A stretch of DNA of 37,150 nt from the NCBI GenBank assembly GCA_964628195.1, contig CAZVPF010000028.1:1-37150 (forward strand), written 5' to 3'. Position numbers and translations under genes: made by a program. Of this stretch, positions 15,858 to 24,169 are shown in pieces. The stretch comes from CAZVPF01 sp964628195. Its GTDB lineage: Bacteria; Planctomycetota; Phycisphaerae; Sedimentisphaerales; Anaerohalosphaeraceae. Under the pieces are notes generated by a model. It was not told the origin of the DNA. It saw only the letters and a list, made by a program, of their open reading frames with translations, and ran no database searches. Every line of letters begins with the position of its first letter. Positions within the stretch are counted from its first letter, which is position 1.

Positions 15858-17603
15858 TTAGCCGCCGCTCCCGCTCTCGCCGCCGAACTGCTTGAACTTT
15901 TCGAGCATCTGTTTTTTCTCTTCGGCGCTCATATTCTTGAGTTTTTCTTTTATCTTGTCACGATGTTCCGCTGGTATCTTTTCAAGCAAACTGTTTATTT
16001 CAGCGTCCACATCGGCTAAGCTCTCTGAACTTTCCTTGTCCTTCTTCCTGCCGCCTTTACCTTTGCCTTTTTCTTTCCCGCCGTTTCTTTCTTCAGCGGT
16101 TTGGCCCGTTCCCCGGTATATTTTCGCCGCTTCTTTCAGGGGCGGATTGAGCGAGACGACCTGACCTTCGTTGAGTCCATCGATTATTCGTATCATGTTG
16201 TTGTTGTCGAGACCGGCATTTACCTGAACAGGCTCAAAGTCAAGCCCCTTCTGCACGAACACAGTCGGATTTCCGTCAACCTTGAGAACCGCCTGAACAG
16301 GCAGGTAAACCGCATCTTCGTATTGTTCGATTATAATTTCGGCCTTGCAGCTCATCCCGGTCTTTAGCATACTGCCGTCACCGAAAATCTCAATTTCTGT
16401 GTTATAAACCTTAAGGTCAGGATTCAGCCACGAGTTCGACGCGTCGGGCAGCGGAGCTATTTTCCGAACCTTCCCTCTAAATTCCCTGCCGGGCAAAGCG
16501 TCCACGGTCACAATCACATCCATGCCCGTGCTTATCTTTTTCAGGTCCGCTTCGTGTATCTGTATCTCGGCGTTTTTCATTTCGGCCTTGGGAAGGTAAA
16601 TAAGCTCCTCCCTTTCGCGAACCTCCTGGCCCTCGTCGAGAGGCGTATTGTTGCCATATCTGCGCTGATTGACACTTGAAGCATATACGACCAGTCCGTC
16701 CGATGGGGCGTAAATTTTTGTCTTTCCTATCTGTTCGACTACCTTCTCGTACTTTTCCTGCTGACGTTTGAGCTTGACTTCCTTGGCTTTCAGGTCGGCC
16801 TCGGCCTGGAGGATGTCGGCCCTGGCTTTTCGCCTGACCCTTTCCAGCGCCATGCCGTTTTGCTTAACATCGCTTTCGAGCTCCGCGAGCTTGCGCGGAT
16901 TGGTGAAGTTTTTCAGCAGGTCAAGCTTGTTCTTTTCCAGCTTCAGGTCAAGCTGCTTTTTATTTTTCGCAAGCTGGTCGCCCTGCAGCTCCGTCTTGGA
17001 AATATAACCTTCCCCATAAAGCTTTTGCGACCAGTTAAGGGTTTCCTCTGCTCGGGCAAGCTCTTCCTCGGCAAGGGTTATCCTTGCCTCTGCCTCGGTA
17101 AGCTGGTTGGGGTATTCGCCCTCGATATATTTTTTCAAATCCTGTTCGGCAAACTTGAGGTTCAGCTCGGCCTTGTCAATGTCGCTCTGGGACTGGTTTT
17201 TCTGGACCTCGTAATTTTCACTTGCCCGGATATGATCGGCCTCTGCGCTTTGGACGCTTATTTCCTGCTCGATCTTTCGGTCTATCATGTCGCTTGAATC
17301 AAGCTCTATCAGAAGCTCGCCTTTCTTTACCTCCGTGCCCTCGTCGACAAGTGTCAGAATGGTCGTCCTGCCCTCGACCTCACATTTGATTATCTCCTGC
17401 TCCCGGGCCTTGATCGTTCCGCTTTCCGAAATGCTTATCCGAAGCGGGCCGCGTTTAACCTTGAAAGTAGCCGTATTTCCGTCCTCCGAGACGCCCTTGT
17501 CCTTAAAGAGATGTGTCGCGCCCAGGCCCACAAGCCCCAGCAGCACAACAACAAAAATCGTTATCCAGAAACTTTTTTTTGCCAATAAATTACTGTTTTT
17601 CAT
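15858..17603 (-). CDS. MacA/HlyD-type periplasmic adaptor with charged C-terminal tail
   Basis: This inner-membrane-anchored adaptor would bridge the ABC permease and the TolC-like channel. An N-terminal membrane helix (13-33) is followed by a lipoyl/barrel segment and a long alpha-helical hairpin at about 115-295, rich in Lys/Glu and Leu, as in MacA. After the second lipoyl half and beta-barrel domains, the protein continues beyond about residue 495 into a Lys/Glu/Gly-rich linker (GGKEKGKGKGGRKKDK) and a helical tail. This tail is not part of standard MacA and brings the length to 581 aa against roughly 370-400. Its start overlaps the end of the tolC gene by 14 bp, and the ATPase gene follows after 16 bp. 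Confidence 0.92.
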   Translation of the reverse strand: MKNSNLLAKKSFWITIFVVVLLGLVGLGATHLFKDKGVSEDGNTATFKVKRGPLRISISESGTIKAREQEIIKCEVEGRTTILTLVDEGTEVKKGELLIELDSSDMIDRKIEQEISVQSAEADHIRASENYEVQKNQSQSDIDKAELNLKFAEQDLKKYIEGEYPNQLTEAEARITLAEEELARAEETLNWSQKLYGEGYISKTELQGDQLAKNKKQLDLKLEKNKLDLLKNFTNPRKLAELESDVKQNGMALERVRRKARADILQAEADLKAKEVKLKRQQEKYEKVVEQIGKTKIYAPSDGLVVYASSVNQRRYGNNTPLDEGQEVREREELIYLPKAEMKNAEIQIHEADLKKISTGMDVIVTVDALPGREFRGKVRKIAPLPDASNSWLNPDLKVYNTEIEIFGDGSMLKTGMSCKAEIIIEQYEDAVYLPVQAVLKVDGNPTVFVQKGLDFEPVQVNAGLDNNNMIRIIDGLNEGQVVSLNPPLKEAAKIYRGTGQTAEERNGGKEKGKGKGGRKKDKESSESLADVDAEINSLLEKIPAEHRDKIKEKLKNMSAEEKKQMLEKFKQFGGESGSGG

Positions 17604-19467
17604 TCGGTATTGCCTCCGGCAGGTATTCCTGCCATAAACCTTCGGAATTGATCTTCAAAAGACCCATATCGCGCTGTATTTGTAGCTCGGCTATCCTGTA
17701 CCCTACGGCTGCGGATGTCAAACTGTTCTGTGCGGATATCAGGTCCTCCTGGGCCTCTAAAACGTCACGTATTTCAGCTTTTCCGGCTTCGAGGAACAGG
17801 TTTGTGCTTTTTACACGCTCTTTTGCGAGGAACACCGACTGCGACTGTATTCGCAGACTCTCACGCGACTCCAGCAGCGTCCGCAGCAGGTTGCGGATCG
17901 ACAGTTTTATATCGTCCTCAAGCTCCTGCACGCTTCGCACCGCTTTTTCAAGGCCGATATAGCTGTTTCGATACCTGTTGCGCTCGGCGGTTCGCTCAAG
18001 CCCGAGGTCCAGCGACAGAAGTCCAGAATAAAACCCTTCGTCACTGCGAAGGGCGGCGTTGTCGGAAGATGCGCTGCTTACAGAGGCCCTGCTTTCACCG
18101 AGGCTTGCCCTTCCCAGCAGGGTAAGCTCGGGCCTAAGAGCGTCGGCTTTGACAACAACGTCCCTTTGCGCGTCGTAGACCTTCGCCACTGTTACACGAA
18201 GATCGAGCCTGTTAACAAGCCCCGTTCGTACAGCAAGGGCCTCGGCAAGCTCCCAGGGCCCCGCCTGGTTCGGGTCCGGCAGAACCGGCACTGCAACGGC
18301 GTCCGCGGCGGGAACCTCGATATCGCTCTCACGCTGCCGGTCGAATTCCTCCATCATCGCGTAAGCCGGCTCGACAAGATTCGCAAGCTCGTTTCTGCTT
18401 AGCGTTATCTTCGCATCGGTAGGCAGGCCTATAAGATTCTTGAACCTGTCAAGCGACCTGTCATAGGACTGCTTCGCGCTTATCCAGCGGTTACGCGCAC
18501 GCAGCTCGTTCTGCTTGGCCTGGTCGACCTGTATGCCCGTCATGCGGCCGGCCTGTGAGTAGCGTATCGCCCTGCGGCTAAGCACTATAAGCATTTTATA
18601 ATTTTCCTCGGCGTTGACCACCTGGTCAAGCTGCTGGAGCACACCGAGATACTGGTCGGCGACATTAACGGCAAACGTTTTCTTGAAACGCTCGAACTCA
18701 TAAAGCGCGTACAATACGTTACGCTCGGCCTGGGTCAGCGGTTCTGCGACAATATGCCTGCCCGAACCGCGAAGCAGGGGGATTGAGATCGACCCGTCGG
18801 CGACAAGGCCCATGGAAGACGAAGCGGGAGAAAAAAGGTTCGCAAGGTCTATAGCTATGCTCGAGCTCAGCGTCGTACCGTCTTTGAGCTTTCTTTCCCA
18901 TTCAAGCTCACCGCTGTTGACTGCCCCGGTTGTCAGAGTCTCCTGGTTGGTGCTTAATAGACTGTCCATCTGACCGGTAAATGTGTCGCGGAAGTCGTCC
19001 CGTTCGAGGTCGAGCGAAAGAGCGGCCTGGAATACGGCTTCTTTTCGGCTTTGGTAGTCGAAGCTGTTCTTTGCCCCTATCTGCAAAGCCTCAAGCAGCG
19101 TCATCTTCACTGCACCTGTCTCGTCGACCCGGCTGATGGGGACCACATAGTTGGGGTCGCCTTCGTAAACCGCCTCCGGATAGTCCTGTTCAGGCCAGTG
19201 CGCGATCTTGTCCAGCCGGTCCGTACCGTAAGAAGCCTGATCCGAGGTTGGCAGATCCTGCTCTGTAAGAAGCCGCCTTCTGAGTATATCGCTGGGCCGT
19301 TCGACTGAAAAATCCGTCACCTCTCCAAGCGCCTCGGCCTGCTTCTGTTCGATAATTTCATAAGCTGTCCGGTCGGCCTGCCTGCGGTAACTCTGCGCAT
19401 CACCACAGCCGCCCAGTAAAACAAGGAACGCGAAAACACCGATTGTTGAGTAAATTTTCAGCTGCAT
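17590..19467 (-). CDS. TolC-family outer membrane efflux lipoprotein
   Basis: This should be the outer-membrane duct of the tripartite pump. The ATG at 19467 (625 aa) is preferred because it opens a lipoprotein signal peptide (MQLKIYSTIGVFAFLVLLGGC) with the lipobox ending in Cys; the longer frame upstream would put 26 unrelated residues before it. Two repeated OEP halves with long amphipathic helices are visible, for example RRAIRYSQAGRMTGIQVDQA and the matching ESRESLRIQSQSVFLAKERV with DVLEAQEDLISAQNSL near the end. About 120 residues precede the first repeat. It is the first gene of the operon. Channel identity is clear, transported compounds are not. Confidence 0.9.
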   Translation of the reverse strand: MQLKIYSTIGVFAFLVLLGGCGDAQSYRRQADRTAYEIIEQKQAEALGEVTDFSVERPSDILRRRLLTEQDLPTSDQASYGTDRLDKIAHWPEQDYPEAVYEGDPNYVVPISRVDETGAVKMTLLEALQIGAKNSFDYQSRKEAVFQAALSLDLERDDFRDTFTGQMDSLLSTNQETLTTGAVNSGELEWERKLKDGTTLSSSIAIDLANLFSPASSSMGLVADGSISIPLLRGSGRHIVAEPLTQAERNVLYALYEFERFKKTFAVNVADQYLGVLQQLDQVVNAEENYKMLIVLSRRAIRYSQAGRMTGIQVDQAKQNELRARNRWISAKQSYDRSLDRFKNLIGLPTDAKITLSRNELANLVEPAYAMMEEFDRQRESDIEVPAADAVAVPVLPDPNQAGPWELAEALAVRTGLVNRLDLRVTVAKVYDAQRDVVVKADALRPELTLLGRASLGESRASVSSASSDNAALRSDEGFYSGLLSLDLGLERTAERNRYRNSYIGLEKAVRSVQELEDDIKLSIRNLLRTLLESRESLRIQSQSVFLAKERVKSTNLFLEAGKAEIRDVLEAQEDLISAQNSLTSAAVGYRIAELQIQRDMGLLKINSEGLWQEYLPEAIPNEKQ

Positions 19468-19471
19468 ATAG

Positions 19472-19483
19472 AAGGTTAACCTT
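19472..19483. repeat. 12-bp perfect palindrome at the tolC translation start
   Basis: AAGGTTAACCTT lies 4 nt upstream of the tolC ATG on the minus strand. Its AAGG is too far from the ATG (12 nt) to be an ideal ribosome site, so it may instead be a binding site or a small hairpin limiting translation. Function is inferred. Confidence 0.35.
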
Positions 19484-19490
19484 AATGACT

Positions 19491-19508
19491 GATATAGAGA
19501 CGATATAG
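19491..19508. repeat. 7-4-7 direct repeat upstream of the efflux operon
   Basis: GATATAG occurs at 19491-19497 and 19502-19508, an 11-bp period (7-bp units, 4-bp gap), with a variant TATATAG directly after at 19509-19515. This is the layout used by OmpR/PhoB-type response regulators, but AT-rich sequence makes coincidence possible. Confidence 0.35.
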
Positions 19509-19604
19509 TATATAGTTTATTACAAAAAAAATCGAAAAAGTTCAAAAAAATTTAATATTGGCCATTACATAACTCAAAACAATATCAACGAACATTAAAA
19601 ATCC

Positions 19605-19632
19605 ATTTTACTGAGAATATCGACAATTGCAA
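19605..19632 (-). promoter_or_regulatory. possible sigma70 promoter of the efflux operon
   Basis: On the minus strand TTGCAA (19632-19627) and TAAAAT (19610-19605) are separated by 16 bp. The resulting leader to the tolC ATG would be about 130 nt of AT-rich sequence. Other AT-rich -10-like sites, such as TATACT at 19512-19507, lie closer, so the true start is uncertain. Confidence 0.35.
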
Positions 19633-19675
19633 CATACCATTCATGCAGTCCTGCCGATTGTTAAAATACAGCAGC

Positions 19676-19712
19676 AAAAAAATCGCGGAGGCATTTATTC
19701 AAAGAAGCCCGC
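19676..19712 (-). terminator. probable intrinsic terminator of the metallophosphoesterase gene
   Basis: On the minus strand GCGG (19712-19709) pairs with CCGC (19688-19685), with one extra pair after a bulge, followed by GA and seven T. It lies about 26 bp after the metallophosphoesterase stop. The stem is short and the loop long, so strength is uncertain. Confidence 0.45.
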
Positions 19713-19738
19713 TTTAACGAAAAAACACGTTTAGAGAC

Positions 19739-21898
19739 TTACACTATTATGCTGATTTTGCCTGCCCCGGCGGTTTTTATATTCAATCTACCCTTTTCAT
19801 AAGAAAAACTCCGGGCCCCTTCGACTTTTACCGGCCGCCTGCTCAAACGGGCAATCTCTATCGAAGCGTCCTTTTTGGCGTCCATAACGTCAATTATGAT
19901 AACGTCATTTTTAAGCGGGTGCACATCGGCTGAATAAACATGCCTCATCCTGTGAACAAAAGGCTTATCGTAGCTTTGCATCGGAACGATAACAATTTCT
20001 TCAAGCGGGGAAAAGGTATTGAGCAAAGGGCCGACCCTGAAATATCCGTCCATTTGCTCGGCGGCCCCGTTGCGCACCTGCCACATCAGGTTTGTCTGCC
20101 TGACGATCCATGTCAGCTTGCCGTTGCCTGCGGCCTTGACTTCATGCAAACTCCTTGCCGGCGTATGTGTGGCAAGCTGCCATGACCTCACCTGTCCCAT
20201 TTTCAGCTTTCCGGGTACCGTTTTACCCATACCGTCAACCAGGACCCCCGCGTCAAGGGTGTCGCCTTTGCCGTCTGCGAACATGAATTCGTAACGTTTG
20301 ATAAATACGTCGTCAACAATATGACTGAAACGTGCCCCTGTGTAAATCTGCAAAAGGTTGTCGCTTTCGCTGTTTGTGTAAATACTCTCGATGTCATTCA
20401 TATCGGGTACGTCAAAAACGTGCTCGAAAATACCGCCTTTTTCGTTTATCTCCATTATATCGCTGCTTAGCGTTTCATACCTCTTGCGTCCCCTGTCGGC
20501 AACGAAGCAGACAAACTGCACCTTCACGGGTTTATACCCACCGTCCGCCTCCATTCGCACCCGGTACTTTCTCCCAGCAGGACACCTGTAATAGGCCCTC
20601 AGCCCCGCCGAGGTCAGCGGGCACGAAAGGGTCTTCGTCGCGTTTTTGTCGTTTCGGGCGTGCAATAAAATACCGCCGGGCGCAACCCAGTGCCACGTTT
20701 CATCGGCCTTTACCTCGTTTTCCTCAAGCGGTTCGAGCTGGTAGCCCCCGAGATGTTTTGTCTGCCATGTTTCGCCGGTCCTTTGCGTATAAAAGCTCAG
20801 CCCGGGGTCGTTGTTGATAAACGGAGAGTCGGAACCTGTAATAAATATTTCACGCGTCCCGCTGCCGCCTGCGTAGTGGTTATAAGCAGGTATCCGCTGT
20901 CCGTCCCTTGCCCCGCCGTATCCGTAGGAAAAGTTGGGCCCCGCTGAAAGGTCCAGCGAAGTGACCGTTTTAAGCTCGTGCGATAAATGCTCGTGATGCT
21001 CTATTTCGTGCAGGAACTTCTCCGCGCTTGCGCTGTAGCACATCACCTTGAAACTCTTGTGTCCCACCTCAAAGTATATTCCCCCCAGATGGCCTGCGCC
21101 GTAATAACCCGGCCCGCCCGGAATAAAACCCCCTATCCTGCCGTTAGAGACATAAACAGTTCCCTCTTTGGCAACCACCTCGAATGAATGATTATGCCCG
21201 TGCAGCCAGCCGACAACGTTGGGATACCTGCTGAAAAGTTTCAGCAAAACCTCGCTGTTGGCGGTGACACGATAACCCAGGTCCCCGAAATATTCCGTCG
21301 TGCCCTTCAGCGAGTTGTGGCTGAGAATTATCGTTGTCTTGTCGCGGTTCAAATCCAGGTCAAGCTTGAGCCACTCTATTTCCTCGTCAGAAATAAGTGA
21401 CATATTTATCATCTGCGGCAATGAAACGAAGTGAACGTTTTTTATATCGAAGCTGTAATATGGCCTGCAAGCCACCGAACCAAGTCGACACGCCGTCCAC
21501 TCCGGGTCGTGGTCATAACCCCAGGCCTCCAGCTCGTGATTTCCGCTTACATAATAAAAAGGCACATGCCCGCAGCCGTTCGCGATAACCTCGGTCCAGT
21601 CGCCCTTATCGGAGTCGGCTGCGTAGTTGTGATGAGCGTCGCCTGTATCGATAAAAACGTCAAGGTCTTCGAAGCGGCTGAGTATCCGCCGCATCATTTC
21701 CCTTTGCTCGTCGGGGCTCGGCTGATCCTCACCGCGCCAGCCGAAATGGGCATCGGAAACTATAAACCCCTTTAATGTTCCGTTTGTGCCCGCCCGGTTT
21801 GCACTGGCCCATGCAGAACCTCTCAACCCCGCAGTAATCCCCAGCGGAAGCATACCAGCCGCTTTCAAAAAGTCTCTTCTTGTCGAAACACCTTCCAT
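19739..21898 (-). CDS. Tat-exported metallophosphoesterase with C-terminal beta-rich region
   Basis: This secreted calcineurin-like phosphoesterase carries all metal-ligand motifs: D49 and H51 (SDAHFGW), D87 (DTGDAHH), N120-H121 (SGNHE), H194 (LSHNSL), and H233, H235 and H237 (LHGHNHS). The ATG at 21898 (719 aa) is preferred over 21916 because AGGG lies 5 nt upstream. A twin-arginine signal (TRRDFLKAAG, residues 6-15) directs folded export. The catalytic domain ends near residue 300; roughly 400 further residues look beta-rich and match no family I know. The substrate could be a phosphodiester or nucleotide, which the sequence does not reveal. An upstream strong terminator separates it from the glycine-zipper gene, so it may have its own promoter there. 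Confidence 0.88.
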   Translation of the reverse strand: MEGVSTRRDFLKAAGMLPLGITAGLRGSAWASANRAGTNGTLKGFIVSDAHFGWRGEDQPSPDEQREMMRRILSRFEDLDVFIDTGDAHHNYAADSDKGDWTEVIANGCGHVPFYYVSGNHELEAWGYDHDPEWTACRLGSVACRPYYSFDIKNVHFVSLPQMINMSLISDEEIEWLKLDLDLNRDKTTIILSHNSLKGTTEYFGDLGYRVTANSEVLLKLFSRYPNVVGWLHGHNHSFEVVAKEGTVYVSNGRIGGFIPGGPGYYGAGHLGGIYFEVGHKSFKVMCYSASAEKFLHEIEHHEHLSHELKTVTSLDLSAGPNFSYGYGGARDGQRIPAYNHYAGGSGTREIFITGSDSPFINNDPGLSFYTQRTGETWQTKHLGGYQLEPLEENEVKADETWHWVAPGGILLHARNDKNATKTLSCPLTSAGLRAYYRCPAGRKYRVRMEADGGYKPVKVQFVCFVADRGRKRYETLSSDIMEINEKGGIFEHVFDVPDMNDIESIYTNSESDNLLQIYTGARFSHIVDDVFIKRYEFMFADGKGDTLDAGVLVDGMGKTVPGKLKMGQVRSWQLATHTPARSLHEVKAAGNGKLTWIVRQTNLMWQVRNGAAEQMDGYFRVGPLLNTFSPLEEIVIVPMQSYDKPFVHRMRHVYSADVHPLKNDVIIIDVMDAKKDASIEIARLSRRPVKVEGARSFSYEKGRLNIKTAGAGKISIIV

Positions 21899-21916
21899 TT
21901 CATCCCTTTCATTCAT

Positions 21917-21952
21917 AAAAAACGAGCCCGCGCATTTTACCGCACAGGCCCG
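21917..21952 (-). terminator. strong intrinsic terminator after the glycine-zipper gene
   Basis: On the minus strand a 12-pair stem (including G-U pairs) joins 21952-21941 to 21934-21923 around the 6-nt loop GTAAAA and is followed by TTTTTT. It ends 1 bp before the upstream alternative ATG of the metallophosphoesterase and 19 bp before the preferred one. Confidence 0.75.
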
Positions 21953-21963
21953 TTCTTATCCAA
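21934..21963 (-). promoter_or_regulatory. possible promoter embedded in the terminator, for the phosphoesterase
   Basis: On the minus strand TTGGAT (21963-21958) and TAAAAT (21939-21934) are separated by 18 bp, and the -10 lies across the terminator loop. Transcription would start inside the 3' arm and escape the hairpin. The -35 is weak. Confidence 0.3.
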
Positions 21964-21997
21964 CAAAAACCGCTCACTCACCCGGCCGGGAATCTTT

Positions 21998-22405
21998 TTA
22001 GAATCCGTAAACAGTCCTGAGCTGCTGCTCTGTCGGCCTTTGGGGGTATCTCTCGCCGCGCGGCCCTATGTAACCCGGCCCGTCCTTTGTCAGTGTTACA
22101 GGAACCTGCGAGCCGTTGCTGTTGGTGATCCATACGGTTTCACTCCCAAGCTGCGTCCGAGCCATCGCAAGCTGCTGCCTGCTTTGCTGCTTATCCGCTT
22201 CGTTGCCGAGGATATAACCCGCACCGCCACCGACCGCGGCGCCTATAAGGGTGGCCTCGGTGCTGCCGCCGGCAAGCGCCCCGACACCTGCGCCTATAGC
22301 AGAGCCTATCAGGCTTGCTCCGCCGCCCTGACCTTCGCAGCCGCTGAAGAGCGCGAACGTAACAACCGCAATAACTACCATTATATGAGCAATCAACCGT
22401 TTCAT
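21998..22405 (-). CDS. glycine-zipper lipoprotein
   Basis: This small (135 aa) envelope protein has a lipoprotein signal ending LFSGC, with the lipidated Cys at residue 23. A glycine-zipper membrane motif follows at about 32-68 (LIGSAIGAGVGALAGG and LIGAAVGGGAGYILG), of the type found in SlyB, OmpA-linked and 17-kDa antigen families. The C-terminal part (QLGSETVWITNSNGSQVPVT onwards) resembles the short SH3-like or charged tail of these proteins. A GGAG ribosome site is in place. It follows the TPR gene by 47 bp and probably shares its transcript, and a strong terminator follows. A role in outer-membrane integrity is plausible but not demonstrable here. Confidence 0.82.
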   Translation of the reverse strand: MKRLIAHIMVVIAVVTFALFSGCEGQGGGASLIGSAIGAGVGALAGGSTEATLIGAAVGGGAGYILGNEADKQQSRQQLAMARTQLGSETVWITNSNGSQVPVTLTKDGPGYIGPRGERYPQRPTEQQLRTVYGF

Positions 22406-22452
22406 TTTAGTTCTCCTTAAAAAAGGTTAACGAAAAAGTTTTGCGTGCAATT

Positions 22453-23574
22453 TTATTCGTATTTCATCTGCCGGCCTGCTTCAATAAGCGTCCGGGCCGT
22501 TTGACCGTACTCAAAATCGTCCTCAAGCTCGGCAAGATACTCCAGCCCTTCCCGGACCCTGCCCGCGCCGATTAGCTGATAGCCCAGCAGTATCCGCAAA
22601 TCGTCGTTCCTGCTGAATATCTCCGCCTTGCGCTGCAGATCCTCTATCTGCCGGTTCAGCTCGTCGTGGTTTTCATAGAGCCCCCGCGGATAGAAAAACG
22701 TGTCCTTCTCCTGTCGAACGTTTTCAACTGCCTCTTTCAAAGCTTCGGCCGCTTTATAATAGTCCTCATTTGCGAAAAGCGCCTGCACATAAGCAAAAGG
22801 TAATATTACATCCGGCTGGGATTCTTCCATCGCATCTTCAAAAAAGTCCACTGCCCTTCTGTAGTCGCGCGAGCCGAATGCATCAACCCCGTTTTCAAAG
22901 AGTCGGTCCGCCTCGGTCTCCTCTGCCGGGACCACCGCGGACGGCGCTGAGAGCTTTTGACGAATATCGGCGAATGTGTCCCCGTTGACACTGCCGTAAT
23001 CCTCGATATAACCGCCCCGCGCTGCAGCCGATGAGTTATTATAAATATAGTAATTGTTCTCGTTAATCGCCGAAGTCCGCCCATACCAGCGGTAGGGGTG
23101 ATAACTGTAATAGTGATACCTGCGGTAAGTATAGCTCGGCCAGTATCCGCCGGGGCTCAGGAAAATATATTTCCTGTAACAGCTCGGCCGAGGCGGACAG
23201 TAACTGTGATATTGTATTGAGCGCGGGTAATGACAGGAACTGCCGTTGTAATGCGTGTAGCTCCTGCTGAACCTGCTCACCCTGCGGTCACAGTAACCCC
23301 TGCATGACCTGCTGCCGCATTTGCCGCAGGAGCCTATCCTGATCGAGAAACTGCTGCCGCTGCGGTTGTGCCTGTAAGAGGGAAAGTGCCTGTCCGAATG
23401 CGGGTAGTGACCTCTGCCATGATACGACGAACGCGTCGAACATCCGGAACTGAAGCTGAAATAAACCTTACCTGCCGCCTGGGAAGTGAACAAAACCAGG
23501 CAAACATAAAAAATGAATAACACTAAACTTATTGAACCTGCCTGAAATTCACGGTTTTTACTTGGAGCAGACAT
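22453..23574 (-). CDS. exported Cys/Tyr/Arg/Ser-rich protein with C-terminal TPR-like region
   Basis: I do not recognise a named family. The 373-residue protein opens with a signal peptide (hydrophobic core about 14-34). A segment from about 36 to 170 is extremely rich in Ser, Tyr, Arg, His and Gly and contains eight cysteines after the signal, in clusters such as GSCGKCGSRSC and SYCPPRPSC. Residues from about 195 onwards form regular helical pairs (FGSRDYRRAVDFFEDAMEES, LFANEDYYKAAEALKEAVEN), typical of tetratricopeptide repeats. An AGGAGAGG ribosome site precedes the ATG. It follows marR by 98 bp and precedes the glycine-zipper gene. It may be a periplasmic or surface scaffold or a disulfide-linked layer protein; this is inference. 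Confidence 0.75.
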   Translation of the reverse strand: MSAPSKNREFQAGSISLVLFIFYVCLVLFTSQAAGKVYFSFSSGCSTRSSYHGRGHYPHSDRHFPSYRHNRSGSSFSIRIGSCGKCGSRSCRGYCDRRVSRFSRSYTHYNGSSCHYPRSIQYHSYCPPRPSCYRKYIFLSPGGYWPSYTYRRYHYYSYHPYRWYGRTSAINENNYYIYNNSSAAARGGYIEDYGSVNGDTFADIRQKLSAPSAVVPAEETEADRLFENGVDAFGSRDYRRAVDFFEDAMEESQPDVILPFAYVQALFANEDYYKAAEALKEAVENVRQEKDTFFYPRGLYENHDELNRQIEDLQRKAEIFSRNDDLRILLGYQLIGAGRVREGLEYLAELEDDFEYGQTARTLIEAGRQMKYE

Positions 23575-23616
23575 AACACCTCTCCTTTCCCCGGCGACAA
23601 GGCCGGTCGTAATATT

Positions 23617-23629
23617 AAAACCAGGTTTT
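23617..23629. repeat. 13-bp palindrome between marR and the TPR gene
   Basis: AAAACC (23617-23622) and GGTTTT (23624-23629) are exact reverse complements about one central base. The site is 43 bp upstream of the TPR gene start. It could be a regulator site; no evidence identifies one. Confidence 0.3.
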
Positions 23630-23672
23630 CTAAAACAGGCTCGCGAGCCGCAAATACTCTATATCATGTTTT

Positions 23673-24137
23673 TTATTGCCCTTTGCCGTTCAGGTCGAAA
23701 TGCTTGTCGAAGTATTCGACCGCTCGTTTATTCACTTTCACCAGCAGCGCCTCTTCTTCCCGCGTGACATCCAGGGCCTTGAAAAGCGCCTCGAACCTGT
23801 CACGGCGCTGCTTTTTAATCTCGCCGATGACCCCTTTGCCCTTTTCGCTGAGCGAAACGTAAGTCGTCCGCTGATCTTCCATCGAAGGCGTCTTGTCGAC
23901 CAGTTTCTTCTCACGCCAGAGCTTTGTAATCGTTGTCGAGATCGTACTGTCGCTAACCCCGGGCTCGGCTGATGAAATCTCAGAAACCGTAAGCTTGTCT
24001 TTGGCGTCAAGCAGGGTTAGGATAGTCATTTCCCTTTCCGTCAAACCTGCCGCCGCCGATCCCCGCTCCTGCGCGGCCCTGAGTTTTCGCATCCTTTCGG
24101 TCAGCTCACCTATCCACTTTTGAAGTTCGGAGGTCAT
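23673..24137 (-). CDS. MarR-family transcriptional regulator
   Basis: This dimeric winged-helix regulator (154 aa) is typical in length. The DNA-binding region spans about residues 35-105: TEREMTILTLLDAKDKLTVSEIS, then the recognition helix region SDSTISTTITKLWREKKLV and the wing DQRTTYVSLSEKGK. Flanking helices supply the dimer interface. An AAGGA ribosome site sits before the ATG at 24137. Its own promoter is a perfect consensus (TTGACA-17-TATAAT) overlapped by an 8-bp-arm palindrome, so negative autoregulation is likely. The genes downstream on the same strand encode envelope proteins rather than a pump, so its wider regulon is open. The tolC-macAB operon 4 kb away shows no matching palindrome. 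Confidence 0.92.
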   Translation of the reverse strand: MTSELQKWIGELTERMRKLRAAQERGSAAAGLTEREMTILTLLDAKDKLTVSEISSAEPGVSDSTISTTITKLWREKKLVDKTPSMEDQRTTYVSLSEKGKGVIGEIKKQRRDRFEALFKALDVTREEEALLVKVNKRAVEYFDKHFDLNGKGQ

Positions 24138-24169
24138 TATAAGGTCCTTTCAACCATGACCACTATTAT

